This document shows, piece after piece, positions 1 through 5,813 of a stretch of 6,024 nt of DNA. The position numbers and the translations under genes were made by a program. Source of the stretch: Actinomycetota bacterium (lineage in GTDB: Bacteria; Actinomycetota; Acidimicrobiia; Acidimicrobiales; JAHWLA01); the NCBI GenBank assembly GCA_019347595.1, contig JAHWLA010000176.1:1-6024 (forward strand), in the 5' to 3' direction. The first letter of the stretch is position 1, and every line of letters starts with the position of its first letter. Under the pieces are notes generated by a model that was given only the letters and a program-made list of their open reading frames with translations, did not search any database and was not told the DNA's origin.

Positions 1-275
1 TCCCGTACCTCCTCTCCGCCATCCGCATGCTCGAGTCCGGCTTCGCCACCGCCGAGGACATCGACGCCGGGATGATCGAGGGGTGTGCCCACCCCATGGG
101 CCCGCTGGCGCTGGCCGATCTCATCGGGCTCGACACCACCATGGCCGTGGCCCAGTCGCTCTACGAGGAGTTCAAGGAGCCGCTGTTCGCACCGCCGCCG
201 CTGCTGTCGCGGATGGTGGACGCCGGGCTCCTCGGGCGCAAGCGGGGGCGCGGGTTCTACGAGTACTCCCGCTGA
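1..275 (+). CDS. fadB2: 3-hydroxybutyryl-CoA dehydrogenase, C-terminal part (5' end outside window)
   Basis: NAD(P)-dependent oxidation of 3-hydroxyacyl-CoA (typically 3-hydroxybutyryl-CoA) to the 3-ketoacyl-CoA, in the cytoplasm, in beta-oxidation or butyrate/PHB-type metabolism. Only the last 90 codons are present (first full codon at position 3, TGA at 273-275). The fragment is the all-helical 3-hydroxyacyl-CoA dehydrogenase C-terminal domain: an opening PYLLSAIRMLESGFA stretch, then ATAEDIDAGM, the signature HPMGPLALADLIGLD, then PPPLLSRMVDAGLLGRK and the family's usual ending GRGFYEYS. Family members are about 285 residues, so roughly 195 residues including the Rossmann NAD-binding domain lie to the left of the window. 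The stop codon shares a base with the ATG of the next gene, which implies translational coupling with the acyl-CoA dehydrogenase. The family call is secure. The exact substrate chain length and the symbol are inferred from the single-domain type common in actinobacteria. Confidence 0.9.
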   Translation, partial: PYLLSAIRMLESGFATAEDIDAGMIEGCAHPMGPLALADLIGLDTTMAVAQSLYEEFKEPLFAPPPLLSRMVDAGLLGRKRGRGFYEYSR

Positions 276-1945
276 TGGACCGCTACGACCCGCCGTTGGA
301 CGACATCCGACGCGCCCTGCGGGCGGCCGGGCTGCACGACGTGGTGGAGGCCGGCGTCGACGCCGACACCGTGGACGAGCTGCTGGCCGAGTTCGGCCGG
401 GTGGCCGCCGACGTCATCGCGCCCACCGACCGAGTGGGCGACGTGCAGGGCAGCCGGCTCGACCCGGCCACCGGCACGGTCGTCGTCCCCGACGGTTTCG
501 ACCGCGCCTACGCCGCCTACGTCGACGGCGGGTGGGCGGGCCTGACCGCGCCGGTCGAACACGGCGGCGGCGGGCTGCCCAAGCTGGTCGGCGTCGCCGT
601 CCAGGAGATGCTCACGTCGGCCAACATGGCGCTGTCGCTCAATCCCATGCTCACCCACGGCGCCGTCGAGCTGCTGTCGGCCCGCGGCGACGAACGGCAG
701 AAGCGGCTATATCTGGAGAAGCTCGTGTCCGGCCGGTGGGCGGGGACCATGGTCCTCACCGAGCCCGACGCGGGGTCCGATGTCGGCGCCCTCCGCACGC
801 GAGCCGAGCGCGACACCCACGGCGACTGGCGCGTCAATGGGACCAAGATCTTCATCACGTGGGGTGAGCACGAGCTCACCGACAACATCGTGCACCTCGT
901 GCTGGCCCGCACCCCGGGTGCGCCGCCCGGCACCAAGGGGATCTCGCTGTTCCTCGTGCCCAAGGTGCTGCCCGACACGGGCACCGGCAACGGCGTGCGG
1001 TGCGTGAAGCTGGAGGAGAAGCTCGGGATCCACGCCAGCCCCACGTGCGTCATGGAGTTCGATGACGCCGTCGGCGAGTTGGTGGGCGACGAGGGCGACG
1101 GGATGCGGAACATGTTCGTGATGATGAACGCCGCCCGCCTCGCCGTCGGCGTCGAGGGGTTGGCCGTCGCGGAGCGGGCCTATCAGCAGGCCCGTCGCTA
1201 CGCCACGGAGCGCCGGCAGGGGCGGGCGCTCGGCGCTCCGTGCGGCACGCCGTCGCCGATCGTCGAGCACCCCGATGTGCGTCGCATGCTCCTGACGATG
1301 CGGTCGTCCGTGGCGGCCATGCGGCACGTGCTCTACGCCACGGCGGCGTGGACGGACACCGGCGACCGCGAGCTGGCCGACTTGCTCACCCCGGTGGCCA
1401 AGGGATGGTCGACCGAGGTGGGCTTCCAGATGGCCTCGGTCGCGGTGCAGGTGCACGGCGGCATGGGCTACATCGAGGAGACCGGCGTGGCGCAGCGCCT
1501 GCGCGACAGCCGCATCGCCCCCATCTACGAGGGCACCAACGGCATCCAGGCCATCGATCTGGTGACGCGCAAGGTGCCCATGGCGGGCGGGGCGGTCGTG
1601 GGGCGAGTGCTGGCCGGCATCGAGGACACCGTGCGGCAGTTGGAGAAGGTCGACGACGCCGGCGAGGCCGACGCGCTGGCCGGGGCGGCCGACACACTGC
1701 GGCGGGCGAGCGAGTGGGTCCTGGCGCGCGGGGCCGAGGAACCGGCCGACGTGCTGGCCGGCGCCACCGCGTACTTGGAGCTGACCGGGATCGTCGTCGG
1801 AGGGTGGCTGCTGGCGCGAGCCGCGCTGGGCGACGAGGACAGCATGGGGTTGTGGCGGTTCTATGCCACCGAGACGCTGCCCCGGGCCGCGGGCCTGTTG
1901 ACACCGGTCACCGCGGGCGCCGCCCGCCTCACCGCCGCCCTGTAA
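275..1945 (+). CDS. Acyl-CoA dehydrogenase, FadE5-like long form
   Basis: FAD enzyme that forms the trans-2-enoyl-CoA from a fatty acyl-CoA, passing electrons to ETF. 556 residues. Visible landmarks: a helical N-terminal domain to about residue 155; the FAD/substrate motif TEPDAGSD (E163-D169); NGTKIFITWGEHE from N188; KLEEKLGIHASPT from K245; QVHGGMGYIEETG from Q392; and IYEGTNGIQA with the likely catalytic base Glu419. Residues from about 440 to 556 form the extra helical C-terminal domain of this subfamily, ending FYATETLPRAAGLL and TAGAARL. The family is usually about 590-610 residues. This one is compact, partly because the loop after W359 is only a few residues long before the LLTPVAKGWSTE helix. 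The start at 275 is chosen because the protein then opens MDRYDPPLDDIRRAL, as family members do (YxxPLxDhxFxL-like), and because TGATG overlaps the upstream stop. An in-frame ATG at 83 would run through the previous gene and is rejected. Substrate length cannot be read from the sequence. Confidence 0.93.
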   Translation: MDRYDPPLDDIRRALRAAGLHDVVEAGVDADTVDELLAEFGRVAADVIAPTDRVGDVQGSRLDPATGTVVVPDGFDRAYAAYVDGGWAGLTAPVEHGGGGLPKLVGVAVQEMLTSANMALSLNPMLTHGAVELLSARGDERQKRLYLEKLVSGRWAGTMVLTEPDAGSDVGALRTRAERDTHGDWRVNGTKIFITWGEHELTDNIVHLVLARTPGAPPGTKGISLFLVPKVLPDTGTGNGVRCVKLEEKLGIHASPTCVMEFDDAVGELVGDEGDGMRNMFVMMNAARLAVGVEGLAVAERAYQQARRYATERRQGRALGAPCGTPSPIVEHPDVRRMLLTMRSSVAAMRHVLYATAAWTDTGDRELADLLTPVAKGWSTEVGFQMASVAVQVHGGMGYIEETGVAQRLRDSRIAPIYEGTNGIQAIDLVTRKVPMAGGAVVGRVLAGIEDTVRQLEKVDDAGEADALAGAADTLRRASEWVLARGAEEPADVLAGATAYLELTGIVVGGWLLARAALGDEDSMGLWRFYATETLPRAAGLLTPVTAGAARLTAAL

Positions 1946-1978
1946 CTGCCAGAACGCAGGCTTGTCGCAGGGGGCCGG

Positions 1979-1989
1979 TAGCCTGAGGT
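1979..1989 (+). promoter_or_regulatory. Candidate -10 element and Shine-Dalgarno of pcrA
   Basis: In the 48-base gap between the acyl-CoA dehydrogenase stop and the helicase ATG, TAGCCT (1979-1984) fits the actinobacterial -10 pattern TANNNT, and GAGGT (1985-1989) is a Shine-Dalgarno-like sequence four bases before the ATG at 1994. No convincing -35 lies 16-18 bases upstream of TAGCCT; TTGTCG at 1962-1967 is too close (11-base spacer). No terminator hairpin is visible in the gap (only a 4-bp CTGC/GCAG stem at 1946-1959), so read-through from the upstream operon is also possible. The ribosome binding site is fairly good; the promoter is tentative. Confidence 0.4.
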
Positions 1990-1993
1990 ATCC

Positions 1994-4186
1994 ATGCTCG
2001 ACGCGCCCGCTGACAACCTCCTCGAAGGCCTCAACCCCGTCCAGCGGGAGGCGGTGCTGCACGACAGCGGGCCGCTGCTGATCGTGGCGGGGGCGGGCTC
2101 GGGCAAGACCCGCGTCCTGACCCACCGCATCGCCCATCTCGTCCGCGAGGCGGGTGTCTCGCCCTTCGAGATCCTGGCCATCACCTTCACCAACAAGGCT
2201 GCCGACGAGATGAAGCAGCGGGTGGCCAAGCTCGTCGGCCCCGTCGCCCAGAAGATGTGGGTGGCCACCTTCCACGCCGCCTGCGTCCGCATCCTGCGCC
2301 GCGACGCCAAGCTGCTCGGCTATCCCGGCAGCTTCACCATCTACGACCAGGCCGACGCCGTCCGCCTCGTCTCCTACGTGCTGCGCGACCTCAACCTCGA
2401 CGCCAAGAAGATGCCGCCGCGCACGGTCCACAACACCATCAGCACGGCGAAGAACGAACTCGTCGACTTCGAGACGTTCCGGTCCAACGCCCGCACCGTG
2501 TTCGACCGCCGCATCGCCGACGTCTACGCCGAGTACCAGCGCCGGCTGCTCGCCGCGGGCGCCATGGACTTCGACGACCTGCTCATGGTGACCGTGAACC
2601 TGCTCCAGGCCCGGCCCGAGGTGCTGGCCCACTACCAGGAGCGGTTCAAGCACCTGCTGGTCGACGAGTACCAGGACACCAACCGGGCCCAGAACGAGCT
2701 GGTGCTCATGCTCGGCAAGAAGCACCGCAACGTGTGCGTGGTGGGCGACTCCGACCAGAGCGTGTACCGCTTCCGGGGCGCCGACATCCGCAACATCCTC
2801 GAGTTCGAAGACGCCTTCCCCGACGCCACCACCATCGTCCTCGAGCAGAACTACCGCTCCACCCAGACGATCCTCGACGCCGCCAACGCGGTGATCGCCA
2901 ACAACGCCATGCGCAAGCCCAAGGCGCTGTGGACGGAGCAGGTGGGCGGCGAGCTCATCACCCGCTACCACGCCGAGGACGAGCACGACGAGGCGGCCTG
3001 GGTGGTGCACGAGATGGCCCGCCTCCACGACACCGGCCGTCTGCGGTGGGGCGACATGGCGATCTTCTACCGGACCAACGCCATGAGCCGGGTGTTCGAG
3101 GAGCAGCTCGTCCGTGTGAGCGTTCCCTACAAGGTCGTCGGCGGCACCAAGTTCTACGACCGCCGCGAAGTAAAGGACGTGCTCGCCTATCTGCGGGCGA
3201 TCGCCAACCCGGCCGACGAGGTCTCGCTCAAGCGGATCGTCAACGTGCCCAAGCGGGGCGTGGGCGACACCAGTATCGGGCGGATCGACGCGTGGGCGGC
3301 GAGCCACGGCATGCCCTTCGCCACCGCATTGGCGGCGGCCGAGCAGTGCGGCGTGACGGGCAAGGCGCTGGGCGGGATCAAGGACCTGCTGGGCCTGCTC
3401 GACGAGCTGCGCAACGAGGAGGACCCGAAGCCCGGCGACCTGCTGGAGGCCGTGTTGTCGCGCACCGGCTACGCCGCCGAGCTGGAGGCCGAGCGCACCG
3501 TCGAGGCGGCGGGCCGGCTGGAGAACCTCGCCGAACTGGTGGGCCACGCCCGCGAGTTCGAGAGCCTCGACGAGTTCCTCGAAGCGGTGAGCCTTGTCGC
3601 CGACTCCGACGAGATCGACGAGGACGACTCCAAGGCCGTGCTCATGACCCTGCACACGGCCAAGGGTCTGGAGTTCCCCGCCGTGTTCATGATCGGCATG
3701 GAGGACGGGATGTTCCCCCACCTCCGTTCCCTGGGCGAGCCCGACGAGCTGGAGGAGGAACGGCGGCTGTGTTACGTCGGCATCACCCGGGCCCGCGAGC
3801 GGCTGTACCTCACGCATGCCTGGTGCCGCACGATCTGGGGCTCCACGCAGTACAACCCGCCCAGCCGCTTCCTCAAGGAGATCCCCGACGACCTGGCCAC
3901 GGTGGCCGAGGGCGGGCGCTCGCGCTTGCGCAGCGGCAGCGCCGGGGAACATCGACGGGATGTGGTCGACGCCGCCATTCGAGGACGGAGCAGCGCGCCG
4001 GTGCAGACCACGGGCGCCGAGGACATCGGCCTGCGGCCGGGCGACGACGTCGTCCACGGCAAGTGGGGCGAGGGCGTGATCCTCGAAGTAATTGGATCGG
4101 GCGACAAGGCCGAGGCGGTGGTGCGGTTCCCCGGGGTAGGGGAGAAGCGCTTGCTCCTGGCGTGGGCGCCGTTGAAGAAGGCCTGA
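1994..4186 (+). CDS. pcrA: ATP-dependent DNA helicase PcrA/UvrD (UvrD1 type)
   Basis: SF1A 3'-to-5' helicase that unwinds DNA in nucleotide-excision and mismatch-type repair, clears RecA filaments and works with stalled RNA polymerase. 730 residues, full length for the family. All motifs are present in order: Q motif LNPVQREAV (13-21); Walker A GAGSGKT (33-39, Lys38); Ia ITFTNKAADEM (63-73); Ib region WVATFHAACVRIL; motif II VDEYQDTN (223-230); III GDSDQSVYRFRGAD (251-264); IV LEQNYRST (283-290); V LHTAKGLEFP (553-562); VI YVGITRARERLY (594-605). A low-complexity linker (about 635-675) leads to the C-terminal Tudor-like domain (about 680-727: GDDVVHGKWGEGVI, then RFPGVGEKRLLL and APLKK), which in PcrA/UvrD binds RNA polymerase. 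The ATG at 1994 has a GAGGT ribosome binding site and places the Q motif at the usual distance from the N-terminus. The presence of the Tudor domain and the FTNKAADEM form favour PcrA/UvrD over Rep or AdnAB/RecB-like relatives. Confidence 0.97.
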   Translation: MLDAPADNLLEGLNPVQREAVLHDSGPLLIVAGAGSGKTRVLTHRIAHLVREAGVSPFEILAITFTNKAADEMKQRVAKLVGPVAQKMWVATFHAACVRILRRDAKLLGYPGSFTIYDQADAVRLVSYVLRDLNLDAKKMPPRTVHNTISTAKNELVDFETFRSNARTVFDRRIADVYAEYQRRLLAAGAMDFDDLLMVTVNLLQARPEVLAHYQERFKHLLVDEYQDTNRAQNELVLMLGKKHRNVCVVGDSDQSVYRFRGADIRNILEFEDAFPDATTIVLEQNYRSTQTILDAANAVIANNAMRKPKALWTEQVGGELITRYHAEDEHDEAAWVVHEMARLHDTGRLRWGDMAIFYRTNAMSRVFEEQLVRVSVPYKVVGGTKFYDRREVKDVLAYLRAIANPADEVSLKRIVNVPKRGVGDTSIGRIDAWAASHGMPFATALAAAEQCGVTGKALGGIKDLLGLLDELRNEEDPKPGDLLEAVLSRTGYAAELEAERTVEAAGRLENLAELVGHAREFESLDEFLEAVSLVADSDEIDEDDSKAVLMTLHTAKGLEFPAVFMIGMEDGMFPHLRSLGEPDELEEERRLCYVGITRARERLYLTHAWCRTIWGSTQYNPPSRFLKEIPDDLATVAEGGRSRLRSGSAGEHRRDVVDAAIRGRSSAPVQTTGAEDIGLRPGDDVVHGKWGEGVILEVIGSGDKAEAVVRFPGVGEKRLLLAWAPLKKA

Positions 4187-4199
4187 GGCGGGCACCGGG

Positions 4200-4886
4200 A
4201 TGCCGCAGCCGAGCGACCTGGAGATCGTCGGCCGCATCCTCCTGGCCATGGTGCTGGGCGGCCTCATCGGCATGGAGCGGGAGCTCAACGACCACCCGGC
4301 CGGGCTGCGGACGCACATGAGCGTGGCCTTGGGGGCGGCCCTGTTCACCATCGCCGGCTCCTACGGGTTCGACTCCTTCGTCGACGACCGCAACTCGACC
4401 AACGTCAACATCGGTGTGGAGCGTGTCGCCTCGAACATCGTCACCGGCGTGGGCTTCCTCGGCGGCGGGGCCATCCTGAAGTACGGCGCCACTGTCAAGG
4501 GCTTGACCACCGCAGCCAGCCTGTGGGTGACGGCGGCCATCGGGCTGGGGGCCGCGGTCGGCAGCTACCTGGCCACCACCGTGACGACGGTGGCGCTGTT
4601 GGTTGCCTTGGTCGGCCTGCGGGCGCCCCGCCGCTGGCTCGTCACCCGCTACGCCCGGGGGCGCGACACGGTGGTCATCCGAGTGGCGCAGGGCTACGAG
4701 GCGTCGCGGGTGGTGACCGCCATCAACGAGGTGGCCGACATCACCATCCGGTCGCTGAGCGTGCGCGAGCGGGAGGGTGCCTGGATCGTCACCGCCGACG
4801 TGTCGAGCCACTCGGGCCAGGAGCTCGAAGCGCTGCTCGCCCCGTTGGCCGACCGCGACGAGGTCGACAGCCTCGACGTGAGCTGA
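4200..4886 (+). CDS. MgtC/SapB family membrane protein with C-terminal ACT-like domain
   Basis: Inner-membrane protein of the MgtC/SapB family. Relatives in pathogens help growth in low magnesium and inside macrophages and inhibit the F-ATP synthase; the role of environmental homologues is mostly unknown. 228 residues. The N-terminal 140 residues are hydrophobic, with about five predicted membrane segments (roughly 8-24, 39-55, 78-95, 102-120, 122-140). They carry the family signatures GGLIGMERE and HPAGLRTH (20-39), then ERVASNIVTGVGFLGGGAIL (74-93) and VKGLTTAASLWVTAAIGL (99-116). Residues about 157-228 form a soluble C-terminal domain (TVVIRV, then ITIRSLSVRERE and WIVTADV, ending EVDSLDV) with the beta-alpha-beta pattern of the ACT-like tail found in longer MgtC proteins. 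The gene begins 13 bases after the pcrA stop and the GAGG that overlaps that stop is a weak ribosome site, so co-transcription with pcrA is likely. There is no room for an mgtC-type regulatory leader. The symbol is left blank because many paralogous subfamilies share this architecture. Confidence 0.92.
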   Translation: MPQPSDLEIVGRILLAMVLGGLIGMERELNDHPAGLRTHMSVALGAALFTIAGSYGFDSFVDDRNSTNVNIGVERVASNIVTGVGFLGGGAILKYGATVKGLTTAASLWVTAAIGLGAAVGSYLATTVTTVALLVALVGLRAPRRWLVTRYARGRDTVVIRVAQGYEASRVVTAINEVADITIRSLSVREREGAWIVTADVSSHSGQELEALLAPLADRDEVDSLDVS

Positions 4887-4900
4887 TCTCCCGACTTCGC

Positions 4901-4954
4901 TCGTTGATTTTGCAGTAATCCGTGTGTACGCCCGGATTACTGCGAATTCAATGA
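4901..4954 (+). terminator. Long hairpin between convergent genes, probable terminator
   Basis: A perfect 11-bp inverted repeat, GCAGTAATCCG (4912-4922) and CGGATTACTGC (4933-4943), surrounds a 10-base loop. The pairing continues outward to 4901/4954, giving a 22-bp stem with 19 Watson-Crick pairs, two positions that are G-U in the + strand RNA (4911/4944 and 4903/4952) and one T/T mismatch (4908/4947). It fills most of the 73-base gap between the stop of the mgtC-like gene (4886) and the stop of the convergent hydrolase (4960), the usual place for a terminator. No U-run follows the stem in either direction, so it is not a canonical intrinsic terminator, although actinobacterial terminators often lack U-tails. 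Its GC content is about 44% (24 of 54), far below the surroundings. The two wobble pairs hold only in + strand RNA, which suggests that it mainly serves the pcrA-mgtC transcript. Confidence 0.7.
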
Positions 4955-4959
4955 CGGGA

Positions 4960-5757
4960 TCAGGCGGTGGCGGCGAGGGGGAGGACGGGGCGTTCCAGCT
5001 CCTCGACCACCGAGGTCGCCAGCTTGCGAGACAGCAGGATCGACAGGTGCCCGTGGTCCTTGATCAGCACGTTGGTCGCGCCCAACGCGACGTGGTCCAA
5101 CCGGGCCGATGGGCTGGGCTGCACGCACAGGTCGATGTTCGAGTAGTACGCCACCCACCGCACGGCGCCCGCCCGGGCCGTCTCGTGCAGGCGGCAGATC
5201 ACCTCGGAGCCCGGCAGCAGTTGCTTGCCCGCGTGCCCCAGCGGCGCCACCAGCAATGCGGAGACCGTGCCCTGGTGCGGCGTCGCCACCGTGGCCGCCA
5301 CGTCCACGAACCGGTCGCCGCCGAGCTCCTGCACGTACCACCGCAGCACCAGCCCGCCCATGCTGTGGCCGATCACGTGCACCCGTTCGCTCCCGCTCAG
5401 GGTGCGGACCATGTTGACGTGCTCGGCCAAGCGCTGGGCGACCGTGGGGACATCGTGGCGCAGCGGGTTGTAGTTGAGCGACGTGATCCGATGGAACCCG
5501 GCCCGGCGCAGCGCCTGCTCCACCACGAACCAGCCCGAGCGGTTGTGCCCGTAGCCGTGCACGAGGACCACCGGCGTGTCGTGGCAGCGGTCACCGGTCG
5601 GCGCACCGAACTCGATGGCGGCCTCGAGGATGCCCGCCGGGTAGTGGACGACGGCGCGTGCCATGTCGATCGCCTCACGCGCATGGCCCATGTACGTACC
5701 GGGGCGGCGCAACGCTGTCGTCACTGCTCCCACAGAAGAAGTATCGAAAGGGACCAT
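4960..5757 (-). CDS. Alpha/beta hydrolase, lipase/acylhydrolase type
   Basis: Serine hydrolase of the alpha/beta fold, closest in style to small triacylglycerol lipases and carboxylesterases; the natural ester substrate cannot be told from sequence. Counting from the ATG at 5775 (271 residues), the landmarks are the oxyanion-hole motif LVHGYGHNRSGW (71-82), the nucleophile elbow GHSMGG with Ser138, a likely acid Asp215 in YYSNIDLCVQP, and a likely catalytic His243 in HGHLSIL. TPHQGT (165-170) is also typical of bacterial lipases. I prefer the second in-frame ATG at 5757 (265 residues, MVPFDTSS), because a promoter-like -10 lies seven bases upstream of it and overlaps the codons of the longer version; neither start has a Shine-Dalgarno. 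There is no hydrophobic N-terminal segment, so the protein looks cytoplasmic, unlike most true lipases. The gene converges on the mgtC-like gene and lies downstream, on the same strand, of the Rieske-like fragment. Confidence 0.88.
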   Translation of the reverse strand: MVPFDTSSVGAVTTALRRPGTYMGHAREAIDMARAVVHYPAGILEAAIEFGAPTGDRCHDTPVVLVHGYGHNRSGWFVVEQALRRAGFHRITSLNYNPLRHDVPTVAQRLAEHVNMVRTLSGSERVHVIGHSMGGLVLRWYVQELGGDRFVDVAATVATPHQGTVSALLVAPLGHAGKQLLPGSEVICRLHETARAGAVRWVAYYSNIDLCVQPSPSARLDHVALGATNVLIKDHGHLSILLSRKLATSVVEELERPVLPLAATA

Positions 5758-5764
5758 CGGACGC

Positions 5765-5792
5765 TGTATACCCATCGGGTGTCATTTGCCAA
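5765..5792 (-). promoter_or_regulatory. Candidate promoter of the hydrolase gene (leaderless)
   Basis: Read on the - strand, TTGGCA (5792-5787, 5 of 6 matches to TTGACA) is followed after 16 bases by TATACA (5770-5765, 4 of 6 matches to TATAAT), and then after seven bases by the ATG at 5757. That spacing puts the transcription start on or next to the ATG, as expected for a leaderless actinobacterial transcript, and explains the missing ribosome binding site. It is one of the few AT-rich patches in the window. It is predicted by eye only. Confidence 0.5.
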
Positions 5793-5796
5793 ATGA
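5782..5796. promoter_or_regulatory. 15-bp palindrome over the -35 box, candidate operator
   Basis: TCATTTG-C-CAAATGA is a perfect inverted repeat with 7-bp arms and a single central base at 5789. It covers the whole proposed -35 hexamer (5787-5792) of the hydrolase promoter. The size and symmetry suit a dimeric helix-turn-helix repressor. No regulator gene is visible in the window, so the binding protein is unknown. A chance palindrome is possible, but less likely in a sequence this GC-rich. Confidence 0.45.
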
Positions 5797-5813
5797 GGCG
5801 AAGTGACTAGCTC

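Noticed and set aside
83..274. N-terminal extension of the acyl-CoA dehydrogenase frame to an ATG at 83
   Set aside because: These codons overlap the dehydrogenase upstream in another frame and translate to low-complexity Ala/Arg/Gly sequence. The family N-terminus matches the ATG at 275.
1898..1926. Perfect TTGACA near the end of the acyl-CoA dehydrogenase as a pcrA -35 box
   Set aside because: The sequence 16-18 bases downstream is GC-only and gives no -10; the conserved family C-terminus explains the sequence as coding.
1946..1959. Possible terminator hairpin after the acyl-CoA dehydrogenase
   Set aside because: The stem is only four base pairs (CTGC/GCAG) with no U-run.
2257..4320. A 687-codon + strand frame overlapping pcrA
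   Set aside because: It is the Arg/Pro/Gly-rich shadow of the helicase reading frame and contains no domain.
707..4351. A 1214-codon open frame on the - strand antisense to three genes
   Set aside because: It is antisense to the acyl-CoA dehydrogenase, helicase and mgtC-like genes, all of which have clear family motifs. Its translation is rich in His, Gly, Val and Ala with no recognisable domain, as expected for an antisense frame of GC-rich codons with few stops.
5675..5785. A 36-codon - strand small frame starting at the ATG inside the palindrome
   Set aside because: It overlaps the hydrolase out of frame, starts upstream of the proposed transcription start, and has no recognisable motif; the hydrolase frame explains the region better.
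4924..5796. A 290-codon + strand frame opposite the hydrolase
   Set aside because: It starts inside the intergenic hairpin loop, has His/Arg/Gln-rich composition and lies opposite a hydrolase with a complete catalytic triad.
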